Part shown: positions 1 to 10,856 of the stretch, one piece after another
Layout: every line of letters begins with the position of its first letter
How positions within the stretch are numbered: the stretch's first letter is position 1
Source of the DNA: Harmonia axyridis
Lineage: Eukaryota; Arthropoda; Insecta; Coleoptera; Coccinellidae
Assembly: GCF_914767665.1 (NCBI RefSeq)
Contig: NC_059502.1
Coordinates: 60,990,031-61,054,030, forward strand
Direction of reading: 5' to 3'
DNA length: 64,000 bases
Made by a program: the position numbers and the translations under genes
Notes under the pieces: model-generated
Databases searched by the model: none
Seen by the model: the letters and a program-made list of their open reading frames with translations, nothing else
Told to the model about the DNA's origin: nothing

Positions 1-591
1 GTTGTGATTGTAGGTAGCTGTGTCAAAAACCAAAGTATGATGCTCTGTAGATAATAATACCCTGAACTGAGACAAAGAAACCTCTGTATAAACTAACAGG
101 TCCATCTGATTTGAAAGTTTTGCTTATACAATCAATATATTGTCAGATGAACTTTTTCCTACGTCAGCTCCCAAACGTGTACAGGCGTAATCTAATGGGT
201 ATACAAAGCATAGAGAAGTGGCTCCAGCTACTCCACCAGAAGCTAAATTGGCAGCAAAATACCTCCAGAATTGTGTCTTTTTGTCAACACCGCTCATGAA
301 AATCTGTTTTTTACACATCTTTGAACGCGAAGTTCAAAGCTTGTGTGGGGATATACCTAAGTACATTAGCTAGGTTACCACGCCACAAACTGAAGAAACC
401 TTGTACTTTTAGAATTCAACGAATGCATCGATAATACCTTTATATTCCTTTCCAGCTTCAATCTGTTCGGACGCGGCTTGCACTTGCAAAATCAATTTTA
501 CTCTCTCAATTGGTGCAACTAAGGTCTTGGTAACTGCAGCGGAAATTCCTCCGGCGAGGAAATCCTTCATAAAGGCTTTTGGGTCAGTCAT
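1..591 (-). pseudogene. ADP/ATP carrier (adenine nucleotide translocase) processed pseudogene, 3' part outside window
   Basis: Reading leftwards from an ATG at 591, the first 60 codons match the N-terminus of mitochondrial ADP/ATP carriers, including KDFLAGGISAAVTKT and the signature PIERVKLILQVQ. A stop interrupts just after the DAFVEF stretch. The same protein then continues in shifted frames: FFSLWRGNLANV near 360-395, GVDKKTQFWRYFAANLASGG near 240-295, and KSDGPVSLYRGF plus VQGIIIYRASYFGF near 30-110. The parent protein is an inner-membrane six-helix exchanger of about 300 residues; about 200 residues' worth is visible, with no introns. Several frameshifts and stops make it non-functional. 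Lack of introns suggests a retrocopy (inference). Identity of the parent family is very secure. Confidence 0.9.
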
Positions 592-785
592 TTTCTTTGT
601 CTGTTAAGGCAACCCTACTCGTACAAGCTCAAACGAAAAGAGTATGGTCCTATAGAATAGAATATCATGCAGTGTTAGACTCTAGAATAACACTGCATAT
701 TCGTCAAAGAATCCAGAACTTTTCTTATGGAGAAATGGGTGTAGTAAGAATTTCTGATTATGACATTGTGAATTCGAAGAACCTA

Positions 786-1216
786 AAGTAATGGAAAAAT
801 ATGATGAGATCATTATGATTCGTGAAACACATTCTTCAGATTTTTCATGTGCAGGGGGGTATAATATTCGGTCGCCTCTTATTATCGTTGAAAGATCATT
901 AACTGGAGCCATCTACTTAGAAAACATCATCGAACTAATCATTGTTTCTCTGCGTAACGAATTTGGGGATATCAGGATGATAACACTGCACACGTAGGGT
1001 TCAAAACTTTCTTCAAGAGAACAATATCCAGAAAATGAACTAGTCAGCAAACTCATCAGATATGAATCAACTTTTCAGGAATTTAGTTTAGCCCTTCAGG
1101 AAGAATGGAATGATATGCCTGAAAATTTCATTAATGACTTGATTCGTGAGATGCTTACGCGTATTGGGCAGTTGATTGAAAGAAGGGGTGTAAACATGGA
1201 CATGGACTATAATTGA
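786..1216 (+). pseudogene. Tc1-like transposase remnant (C-terminal half)
   Basis: Two short open stretches look like the end of a Tc1-family DD34E transposase. The first (about 860-997) aligns with the block after the first catalytic Asp, where intact relatives read roughly 'LVVVDNG.MNA..YI.NILE'. The second (about 1020-1216) contains LALQEEWNDMPENFINDLI and ends at a stop, matching the usual EEW-x-x-(M/I)P C-terminal signature. The DNARPH and PIE catalytic blocks are not recognisable. No terminal inverted repeats were found. A very old, inactive copy. Confidence 0.55.
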
Positions 1217-2706
1217 TCGATAAAATTTCTTATTTTGTCTCATCCTTCATAAAGCAAAAAGTAACAAACTAAGATTTTCTATCAAATATATTACAGTTGG
1301 AATAGAGGAAAATATTCATTTCATTTCAAGAACATAGATTGTTCATTTCTTGAGAAACCTAGGATGGCCAAAACTTTTGACGATGTGTGTATTTCGGATT
1401 GAATCCATGCGTCTTTTGAAATTTAAAAATTCATTCGAAATAAATGCTACATCTTCTCGCCGTGAACTCGACACTCCGAATTTCGTTATTCTTGGATCTT
1501 CCTGCATTCTGGTGTTTTTTCGACTCTCCCTGAAAGTAATCGAAAAAAATGCTGATTAAAGGTTTTTTATAGATCATAAAAACTTGATAACTTCAATAAA
1601 ATTCGTGATATACTTCTATTGCCCTGTCCTATTGCTCAGGAATATTTTTACACGAATATATTGAATGTGCAGAAGCCAATTTTTATTGCTTTTATATGAA
1701 TGTGTATTCCGAGATATTCAAAATAAGCGTATGGAATCCGAAATGTTTAAAATACGAGATAATTCAATATAATTGATAATAAAAAGGAAGTAAGATGGTT
1801 CGTTTTCATTTTATCCAAGAGCAATTTAAGAAGCTTCTTATTTCTGGTATTTCTAAAATAGAATATGATAAGTGGAAATGGAAAAATTCAGACACGAAGA
1901 CTCTGATTTGAAAAAACGTTCATACATCATCAACAAAAACATTACCATTATATAAATAGGTGTGCCACCCAAGGTGTTATGATGCTAGTTTGATGAAGGC
2001 TATGGATATGATTCAGTTGAAATAGTATCATTTTATTACAAACTGTGTGACAATCTTATGGGCTGTTGGTAATGAAAATACTCATTAATATCAGTGTGAA
2101 ATAGTTACACAGCAAGCCATCGGGTATTCGCCAAGAACGCTTTCCAACGCTCTCTTTATTGTACAAGGATTATGTGCAGTAATAATTCATATCTCATTGT
2201 AAATTCAACTTAAACCACCCATTTTATATTGAAAAAATGCAGAAATAGTGAGCAGGTTTCATACATTAATGGTTGTATATCTCCGCAACTGAAAGAGCCT
2301 AATATTTCCATTTCAGATTTCTCAAATACAACTGATGTTCATATACCTTTATTCAGTTAACCTAGAACCGGGAACTTATTAGTTCAAATTCTCGTTCATT
2401 AAAATTATGGAATGTATTGAGTTATTTCCACTGAACTTTTTATTCAACACGAGTTTGGTTGTGATTTTTTTTTAGTTTCTTCGCAATACTTCATTTTTTC
2501 AGTTAGGGTTTTGGAATTTCATGTAATTGAGCTTATCAATTTCTGAACTCACATTTACATCAGTGGAAGATGAAGGATTCTAAAGTAGCCGAAGTTTTTT
2601 ATCTCGCCTTCATTGAAATATGTAATTAATTTTTTTCAGTATTAAGATTTAATTCAAAAATAACATGACGAAGTTACTAATTGATGTTTAATCGCCAATA
2701 ACTTTA
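1217..2706. other. Intergenic, no recognisable feature
   Basis: AT-rich DNA with many stops on both strands. I see no coding exon, RNA gene or terminal repeats that I can defend. An open stretch at 1350-1559 (plus) has no recognisable domain. Confidence 0.5.
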
Positions 2707-2707
2707 T

Positions 2708-2906
2708 GATGCTCTCGCGGTCAATCACTTGTTTCGATCAATGGCACACGTCCTGGCTGACCAGCTCACTCTTATGAAGAAGTAAAAATTGGATCGATTC
2801 GTGGATCGTTTCAAAAGATGACCAGTTTTTTCAACGAGGGATTCGCACGCTGCCCGAAAAATGGTAGAAAGTAGTGGCCAGCAATGGAAAATACTTTGAA
2901 TCATAA
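2708..2906 (+). pseudogene. Mariner transposase C-terminal fragment
   Basis: The segment encodes a stretch like NHLFRSMAHVLADQ followed, after a one-base frameshift near 2775, by NWIDSWIVSKDDQFFQRGI and a GKYFES ending at a TAA. This is the C-terminal end of a mariner transposase, just after the third catalytic Asp (in intact relatives the first block reads LAPSDYHLFRSMAH). One internal TAG lies in the 'LPEKW' block. Only about 65 of roughly 345 residues remain, with no terminal repeats. Confidence 0.75.
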
Positions 2907-3679
2907 ATGTATAACCAATTCTTTACAATGAAGTCTTGAATATCGGAAAAAAAAACAAAAAGCTGTACGCCTATGTATAATTTTCTTCAGAAAGATCCGA
3001 GATATTAAACTACTATAACGCAACGAAAACGATCTACAAGAATAAATAATTTCATCATTAATAAATTCAAACCTTCCTCATACAAAGTAGTAAATGATTC
3101 CAAGCCCTGATGAATTCTGCCATATTTACTATGCAACTGAGGCAATTTGCATACATATGCTGCATTCACGTGTACTGCGTACACGTGCGTGCACGCATGC
3201 GATCTTACCCGTGCTCATATGAATTAAGAACGTGTTCATTAAATCTATGAATTAATATACACTGAATGACTTTCGATTGAGAACACCCAGTGATAGTTGA
3301 AATATTTGAAATGCTCTTTGCTTTTTTATGTCTTCACATATTTTTTTATATTTGTATTTTCATCAGTTTTATTCAATTCATTTTATTATGTAAAGTTTAA
3401 GTATTCAAATTTCTCATCCAGAGAAAATTTCCTCATTTTTGATTTTATAAAAAAAAATGAGACATTATTGTGTGGGGTAACAAAATCTTCAGCTGAAAGA
3501 TCCAACATATGCCTGGGCTCAAATCAACAAATTTTGATTCGGTTTTGGTAGTCCTGTCAAAACATGCAATTTTTGCATCAAGTGCAGGTTATTTTTGTTT
3601 AGTGTTGGAACAGCATTTGAAAATAATCTATGAGACCAAGAGAAAACATATTTTGCTTCAATAGGGTCATGACCTCAGA
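2907..3679. other. Intergenic; contains a CACGTG palindrome cluster at 3167-3200
   Basis: No coding feature recognised. At 3167-3187 two 9-base arms (CACGTGTAC / GTACACGTG) flank TGC, forming a perfect inverted repeat with two CACGTG E-box cores. It is followed by the overlapping palindromes CGTGCACG and GCATGC. The rest is low-complexity AT-rich sequence. Confidence 0.5.
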
Positions 3680-3682
3680 ATA

Positions 3683-4253
3683 ATAAACATAGATAGAGGG
3701 AGCATATGCCATTTTCAGTAAGCAAATTTTGTCCCCAACATGAATTATCACATTTGACATGAAGCGCACGGAAATGAAAACGATTTTTCACTCAATTCAC
3801 AAGTTTCCCACAAAGAAAGCACTTTTTATGTCCCATAGTGAATCAATGTTTCATATCAACTCAAAATATATTGAGATGAATACCGAAATATGTATATCAG
3901 AAATTCAGAAAAAAAAAAACTTCAAGCGGGCCAAACGACGAGAAGCAATGGATGACACTAGGAAAGCAAAAGTTGCCAAACCTTAGATTTCAGCAGGTAG
4001 ATACAGAAAATAATACATATTCTGCATACTATAAATTCGACAATTGGGCAAAATATCGGATTCCAAATATTCAAATTTGCATATTTAATTGAGAATCACT
4101 TAAATGAATATATTTCATTCAATATAATATACATTCATAATGTAAAATTGTGGATTTGAAAATATATCACAATCCGATAACGTGATCTAACCATCTTGGG
4201 GACATGTAAAAATTGCGTATACTCCTCGGTATACTCCCTCTATCTATGTTTAT
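3683..4253. mobile_element. TA-flanked MITE, family A, copy 1
   Basis: A 571-bp element with terminal inverted repeats of about 20 bp (ATAAACATAGATAGAGGGAG at the left, its complement at the right), each side flanked by TA (3681-3682 and 4254-4255). A second, diverged copy occurs at 48365-50178 and follows the same internal order, which confirms the boundaries. No transposase is encoded; the open stretch at 3759-3986 is not maintained in the sister copy. TA target preference and TIRs fit a non-autonomous Tc1/mariner-type element (inference). Confidence 0.85.
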
Positions 4254-4449
4254 TACACTACGGTCCGGACACAGTCTCTTAGATTGAAAAATATATTTGG
4301 TATCCATTGATATCAGTTCTGAGATATTAATAATTCCTATTCACTTCAACTTATCAATATTCTTTCTTGATTCGGAAATTAATGTTTTATTTATTTATTT
4401 TATTTTTTATTTATTGTAATACAACTATCATTCAACAATTATGTTGTTA

Positions 4450-7180
4450 TTATAGTTGACTTATAACTAAGTTTTTGAAATTATTTAATGTACACTTTAA
4501 TGAATTCTTGATATGACCTGGCATGCTATTAAAAGTTGTCAAGCTGGCATATATGGGACCCCTCCTTCGACTTTCAGTATTTGCTCTATATAAGTAGTAT
4601 GAATTGTTTTGCTTTGTTTCTCGGTTGGTCATATTTTGGACTTTCTTCAATAGATTTTGACTCTTTATATGATTGTTTTCTAGCTTATATATGAGTTTGC
4701 ACTGTTGTAATTTGATCAGTTTGTCCAGCTTCATGTATTGATAATTTTTATATAATTCTTTGGTTGGATATTCATAGGGAAGGTGGTGAAGTCTTTTTAT
4801 TATTTTATTTTGTAATCTCTGTAATCTTTTTAGATCAAATTTTGACGAGTTTGACCATATTACCGATAAATAGCTGAGCACTGAATGAAAATAGGCACAG
4901 TATATATTTTTACTTGTCCTCTCGTCAAGGTATGGCTGTAAATGATAAAGCTTCGACACCAATGGCGAAAGTTTGTCTATGATCCTGTCCACATGTGCAT
5001 TCCATTTCAATGTCTCTTCTATGATCAATCCCAAGTATTTAGTTTTTTTTACTTGTGTAAGTTTCTTACCATTAATAAACAGATGTGGATGGATGTTGGT
5101 GCTATTTGTTTTATTCTTAAACAGGATGTATACAGTTTTTTCTTCATTGATGACAAGTTTATTCGAATTCAACCATTCACTGTACTTCTGCATATCCCTA
5201 TTGACCATTTCCTCCAGAGTACTTATATTGTCTGCGCTATATATGATGACTGTGTCATCTGCAAACATGAAGACTTCACCCAGTAAACCTGATTTGACAA
5301 TATTTTCAACATATATTAGGTAGAGAAGTGGTCCGAGCACTGTGCCCAGCGGAACTCCAGTTCTGATTTTCTTATAAGTACTCTTTTTACCTTCAACAAC
5401 CACATATTGTTTTCTTTCGGTAAGGAAGGACTGAAACAGTTTCAAAGCTTTTCCTGGTATTCCTATTCTCTTCAATTTTTTCAGTAAGATAGCTATGTCG
5501 ATTGTATCAAATGCTTTGTGCAGATCAACAAAAACACCTACGAATTTCTTTTTTTCGTCGAGTTTTTGTAATATGTGTTCGATGACATCAATTGCAGCAC
5601 CTTCTGTTGAACTTTTTTCCTGGAATCTATATTGATGTTTAGATATTTCTAGAAATTTCGCTAATCTCTTTTTCATTAATTTTTCTATTATCTTAGCAAA
5701 TATTGAAGTATTTGATATCGGCCTATAGTTAGCCGGTTCTTCCTCATTCCCTTTTTTAAACACAGGTGTTATTCTAGCGATCTTACATAATCTTGGAAAA
5801 ATTCCACTCTTTATACTCTTATTCACCAGAAATAATAGATGGTCTTTAATAATGGGGTACAAAGCAATCAGATCTCTTGTACTTATATTGTCAGGACCTG
5901 GTGAGCTGTTTTTCTTCAGTGATATCACTATGTTTGTGAGTTCTTTTTCATCACATCTTCCCATATAGAGTGACTGGTCTTGGTCAACTTAATCAAATTT
6001 TGTTTTATTTTTGTTTACTCTTATAGTTTGTTCAGCTGCATGGATGAAAAATCTGTTGAATAAATTTGCTTTTTGACTTGCATTTTTGTATGTTTTTCCT
6101 TTATATACTAAATTTGCTAGTTTTGTTTGTGTTTTGTTGCTCACTGGTAGGATTTCATTTATTGCAGACCATAGTTTTCTTGTGTTATTTCCAATTCCTT
6201 GCAATTTTTCACTGAAGTATTTTTTCTTTTGATGTCTTATCAGATTGTTTACTTTATGTATGGAAACTTCTTCATTCTTTTGTATAGGCTGTTCCTTCTC
6301 ATAATGTTTTTATGTATGGAAGAATTGTACCACCAGTTATTATTTTTTATTATCAACTTTCTTTTCATTGTGCATGTGCTTTTAGCTTCACTCAGAAGAC
6401 CCATCAACTCGTCAATGATTTCTGGTGGTTTTTCTTGTAGCAATGTGTGAACTGTTTTTTTAAATTTTTCATTATCAGTTTTATAGACAATCTTTTTTGA
6501 CTTGACAATGTTCACGTTTGTTGGCAGGTTAATACTTATATATAAGCTTTTATGGTCGGATATTGCTGTAGATTTGGTCTTTACTTTGCAACTGATATTT
6601 GTGGGTGTTATGACATGATCAATCAACGTGCCAGTACCATCTTTTTTTATTCTAGTAATTTTTTTATTTTTTATTTCACATTAATTTAAGTTTAGTATGT
6701 CCTTATATAATTTGGTATTTCTATTGGTTTTTCTGGTGTTGACATTCATATCGCCAATTATTATCATTTTTTTGGGCTTCTCCAGTATTTCTTCTAGATC
6801 TTCCATGAATTTTGGTATGTATTTAGTTTTGGGGACACGATAAATCGCATATATTGGCATACCGAGTCCTGGCAACTCTATACATATTATGTTTGCTTTA
6901 TTTATTTTCGGAGTTTTAACTGCCTCATATTGTAGGTCTGCTCTTATGAATATTGAAACACCACCACCTCGCGATGATCTACAATCATACTCTCCACGGT
7001 AGCCCTGTATACTGTATAAATTTTTGTCCTTTTCACTGAGCCATGTTTCAGTTAAAATAATTAAATGAGGATAATTGTGCTGATGTATGTAATGACGTAG
7101 GTTATCTTTTTTATTTTTTGCTTTTAAAGATCTTATATTGTAGTATAATATATTTATGTTTTGATCTTCTGGGTTTTTGG
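4450..7180 (-). pseudogene. LINE ORF2: AP endonuclease + reverse transcriptase, frameshifted
   Basis: The endonuclease domain begins near 7180 (NILYYNIRSLKAK), with RGGGVSIFI, the GDMNVNT catalytic block near 6740-6760, and after a frameshift near 6670 the ISDHKSL block near 6550. A second frameshift near 6250 leads to the linker. One in-frame TAA sits at about 5989. From 5964 a 504-codon open frame carries the complete RT palm: PANYRPISN, GVFVDLHKAFDTID at residues ~141-153, a GVPLGTVLGPLLYLIY block where most relatives have GVPQGS, and FADDT at residues 234-238. The thumb and C-terminal region follow to the stop at 4450. The RT catalytic residues survive, so the copy is fairly young, but as a whole it cannot make ORF2 protein. 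Confidence 0.88.
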
Positions 7181-7189
7181 GGAGTTTTT

Positions 7190-8137
7190 TTAGTTTTTTT
7201 GTATTAGTTTATTAAGGTCTTCTTCAGTATTGATTTCAATATTTCTACCTGTTTCAGTTTTCTTCAGTAGAATTCTTCCTTGTGATATCCAGGCAAACTT
7301 ATAATTATACTGTCTCTTGAAGTCCCTTGTATTTTTGAATAAAAGCTGATTTTCTGATGTCAACTCGTGATTAATGTAGATAGGATGTTTTTCTACAAAT
7401 CCTGGTTGGCTTGAGTTCAAATTCGTCTTTTTCTTAGCTTCCATAAATTTCTTTTTCAATTCTTCATTCTCAAACATGACCTTGAGTTGACTATTTGCTC
7501 CTTTTCCAATTCTTTTGCATGTAACTACTTCTTTTGTAAGATTTACTTCAAGTTTCTCACTAATGCGAAATACGGTGTTGAGGTTTTCTTCATTATTTTC
7601 CTTAATCTTCGGTAAACCACTTATAATTACATTTTTGTTTAGTTTTGATTGTTCATCTCTGTTTCTCTCACTTTTCAGTACAGCTACAGCTCCTTTCCAC
7701 TTTTGCTGTTCATCCGCAATATGTTTGACTTCCTTTTTGAGAGCCTTATTTGCTTTTTCTTGTGTCTCTAACTTGTTCCTCAGGTCCTCCACATGAGCTA
7801 TGAGGAATTCAAGCTTTTCCATAACATCATTTATTGTAAACTGTCGGTTTGTTTTATTCAGTGATTTACGTTTTTGATTCTGTGATGATTTCTGCGATTC
7901 TTCTTCTGTTTCTGATATTTCAGATTCCCCCCCTGAATATGTGGAGTCCTCAGAAATTTCATTTTCACAGTCTTGACAAGTCCAAGATTTTTTTCCTGAA
8001 ACTATAAGCTTGACTACATCCTCCGGTAAATTGACAATGCACTTCCGATGGAATCATTTTTTGCATTCACCATCACATTTGAATTTGTATCCTTTACTGC
8101 CCAATTTTTTCTTACATTTTCCACAATTATTATTCAT
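7190..8137 (-). pseudogene. LINE ORF1: PHD-like zinc finger, coiled coil, RNA-binding-like domain
   Basis: A 315-residue frame from the ATG at 8137 with a single TGA at codon 28 (8056-8054), where relatives would normally have an aromatic residue before the FH of the finger. Residues ~5-60 hold CGKCKKK, CDGEC, FHRKC and CQDC, a PHD/FYVE-like C4HC3 arrangement. A Ser/Glu-rich linker and a coiled coil follow (residues ~105-170, ENVEDLRNKLE-like heptads beginning MEKLEFLIAHVEDL). The C-terminal part starts NVIISGLPKIKE, similar to the RRM-like core of LINE ORF1p proteins. The likely role is nucleic-acid binding and chaperone in the RNP. Position directly upstream of ORF2 supports the call. Confidence 0.8.
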
Positions 8138-8160
8138 GTTGCGAAATTATTCGAAGTACG

Positions 8161-8844
8161 CCCCTGATTGGTGTTTACCTATTGACTGATGAAAATAATC
8201 TGAACAACAGATGCCGGTCTTCCTTTTTTCGATCAGATAAGATTTTTAGATGAGTGATAAGGTCTAATTTCTCGATTTTCTGAATAGATGTTTATGAGAA
8301 TCGTTCAATTCCTTCAGAAATATATAGGAAACTCTTCTGACTGAATGGACACTATTTTTCACTTTTTTACTGTAGTTAATTTTTCGACAATTTGAAGATT
8401 AGCGGGACGCGAGAAATACAACGTCTACTTGCTCTTATCTTCATCACATTCATCACATATTTGTGACTGGCTTCACACCTGCATGCATCATCTATTATGA
8501 CGAAACATGATGAATGGATAATTCTTCATCAGTATTAGGTGTAGTATGAGGAAATCTATCATTTTTTCAATAGATGGCTATAATTATCTGTTTCTCGCGT
8601 TGTATGAGTCCGATTGGGCTCTACTAGATGGCGTTACAAAGATGAGATTTCGTATTACAAAAACTTCTCTGACAGTTTTGTGATTAGTTGATTCAGTCTA
8701 TTTTGAGCGTGTATTGAAAATGTGTTTTCTTCAATGAAGGTGAAAATGCAAGCTAGGCGGAATTCTGATTTCATCAATTCCGTTCCGTTAATTTCGATAT
8801 CAAAGATGCCCTATTTTTATTGCCCTAAAACTGAAGATTGCACA
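8161..8844. other. LINE 5' flank / intergenic
   Basis: May include the LINE 5' UTR. There are no other recognisable features. The open frame starting at 8722 is not mariner-like until about 8845. Confidence 0.4.
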
Positions 8845-9056
8845 AAAAACCTTTTGAACCGTTTGGCTAAGGCTGGTCTCAAGAAGAAGCTCGATGTATG
8901 GGTACCACGCGAGGAAGCGCTAAAAAACCTCATGGAGCGAATTTCCACCTGCGAATCTCTGCTGCATTCGACCCATTTTCAAAGCGGTTGGTAACTGGTA
9001 ATGAAAAGTGGATCACTTACAACAACTTACGAAGGTTGGAAAAAATTTTTTAGAAT
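8845..9056 (+). pseudogene. Mariner transposase internal fragment
   Basis: Encodes LAKAGLKKKLDVWVPRE, then NLMERISTCESLL, and after a frameshift near 8970 a block reading LVTGNEKWITYNN. This is the segment of mellifera-type mariner transposases leading into the first catalytic Asp, which normally sits in TGDEKW. Here that Asp reads as Asn. The fragment ends soon after, without terminal repeats. The fragment at 34150-34518 belongs to the same subfamily. Confidence 0.78.
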
Positions 9057-9887
9057 TCTAAAACTAATAAATCTAGTATCAAATAGCACAATGTAATACT
9101 CATTAAAATTATAATTTTTTTAACGTGATCATATATTCTGCTATACAGAAAAAAAAAAGAATGTAGTATAAGATTTGCAATGTTTGTCAGAGTTTCGTCT
9201 CCCTTTAGTGAACTCAGGATCAATTACTTAATGAGGTTTTCCACATTTTTAAGTTGAGTGTACTTACGGCTCTGAGCAGCTAGTTGAGAGTCGTTCAATA
9301 AACTTCTCAACAGTTCAAAGGGAAGTTATTACCAATATTCTAAGGCGATGAATTCAACACCTTCTGGTGTTAATTCAAGGCGAAATGGCTGAAGTGGCTG
9401 TTTCTCACGTTTCTTGTTCAAACAAATTCGAAACGCTGAGAGTGTGGGAACAATAATCAGTAGGTACATTGAACATAATCGCATTGTTTATAATCGATGA
9501 ATATTCGCCTAGAGAGGAGAATATATTATATTTTGAAGGGAGGCGAGAATAAAATTTTAATATGAGCAGAAGATTGAAAATACCACCATTTATAGCTGTA
9601 TCGATCTTCCTTCTATTTCAATTTAGCATATCAGTTGAATCTAATATTGAAAACTGAAACATATTCAGTGGTCTTTCTGAAATGGTCAATACTATTTAAT
9701 ATAAGAATGGAAGAAAATGAATATAGAGACTTACTATTATGTACAACATTATTATTCTTAAAAAATTTTACAATTTCAATAATATTAAATATTTAATTTT
9801 TTTTATAAGCTCACCAACTTCTTGGGAACAATAAGATCCAGATCAAATCTCGTCTATTAACGAATCTTAATTTTTTATTTATTTACA
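9057..9887. other. Intergenic, no recognisable feature
   Basis: AT-rich, short poly-A and poly-T runs, no domain or repeat boundaries recognised. Confidence 0.45.
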
Positions 9888-9889
9888 TA

Positions 9890-10710
9890 CAGGGTGCGGC
9901 AGAGCCAATTGACGAGTTTCGAGGGTTATAAAGAAAGTGGTTAAAAGTTGAAGAAAAACGGTTCTATTTATTCGAATCAGTAGGAAATATAGTTTTTGTA
10001 CTCAAGTTGACACCAAAGAAAGAAGTCGCAGATGCTCAAATCAGGTGAGTGTGCTGGCCACTCCAGGTCTCGTCGGTAAGACTAGTTGCCCCGGGAACAT
10101 CTGTCCCAAAACAGCGATTGAAATTCGAGTTGTGTGGGTTGTGGTCCCATCCTGCTGGAACCAGACTTCTTTTAGATCGTAGTCTTCAGCAAGTTTTTCC
10201 AATTCAGGCTATTTTCAGCAACGAAACGTGAGGTACTGTGACGGTGACATTTTCCTCCTCGCAAAAGTAAGGGCCTCTTTCACTCCAAATGTAGATACAT
10301 CACATCTAACTGTTTTTTTAGATGAGTGGAGTGGTTAGTCGTGGAGTTGACGAGGATTTACTGCATCCCATTACTGCAGTACTGCATCACTACTGAAAAA
10401 AGTTGCTCTTGGGGAGATGCGCTAATCATTTACCTACTCACATAATTTTGAGGCTCACTTAGTCTGGATCAATCAACTCTTGAGCGGGTGTAATGCCAAA
10501 TCTTCATACATAGTCCACCTTAAAGGTCTGTCTGATATCCCCAATGATCTTGCATTCCTTCGCAGAGAGCGTCTTCGTAACTACTCGATAAGCTTGTACG
10601 TTTTCGGGTGTTCTTACCATTCTGGGTTTTCTATGTTTGTCCTCGTTGTGTATTTCCTTGTTCCTCAAATAGGCGAACTCAAGTTTTGACTCTGTTAGTG
10701 TCAAAACATA
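9890..10710 (-). mobile_element. Degenerate IS630-Tc1-mariner element with transposase remnants
   Basis: A left tip CAGGGTGCGGCAGAGCC follows TA at 9888-9889. On the minus strand the 3' half encodes EVWFQQDGTTTHTT and, in another frame, EWPAHSPDLSICDFFLW: the second and third catalytic-Asp blocks of the group whose intact members read WFQQDGA...WPPRSPDL. The N-terminal side near 10620-10500 encodes MVRTPENVQAYR, the start of a helix-turn-helix block typical of the same group. Many stops and frameshifts, and a missing central part including the first Asp. The right terminal repeat was not found, so the right boundary is approximate. Confidence 0.65.
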
Positions 10711-10856
10711 TTATAAAATTTCTACCTACATATTTTTGAAGCGTTAAAAATAAAAATTCGAAGCAATTCATCAATATAACGGTATATTTTCTTTTGAGAT
10801 GGAGCAATATAAAAAAGTATCAACTTCAAACAACAAAGTATGTATATCTACATATA
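10711..10856. other. Short spacer
   Basis: No recognisable feature. It ends with the TA (10855-10856) used by the next MITE. Confidence 0.4.

Larger units (their letters stand above)
4380..8160 (-). mobile_element. Two-ORF LINE (CR1/Jockey-superfamily-like), nearly complete but inactivated
   Basis: A minus-strand non-LTR retrotransposon. ORF1 (8137-7190) is followed closely by an AP-endonuclease plus reverse-transcriptase ORF2 (about 7180-4450), then a short 3' UTR and an A/T-rich simple tail at 4385-4430 (on its own strand TAAATAAATAA-like). ORF order, the PHD-like finger in ORF1 and the lack of an RNase H domain fit CR1-like clades. ORF1 carries one nonsense codon and ORF2 at least two frameshifts and one nonsense codon. 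The 5' end is uncertain and could lie further right, up to about 8640. No target-site duplication was identified. Confidence 0.85.

Noticed and set aside
3759..3986. 75-codon plus-strand open frame with basic residues
   Set aside because: It lies wholly inside MITE A copy 1 and is not preserved as an open frame in copy 2, so it is chance.
9240..9480. Possible integrase or transposase remnant in 9240-9480
   Set aside because: No motif held up in any frame.
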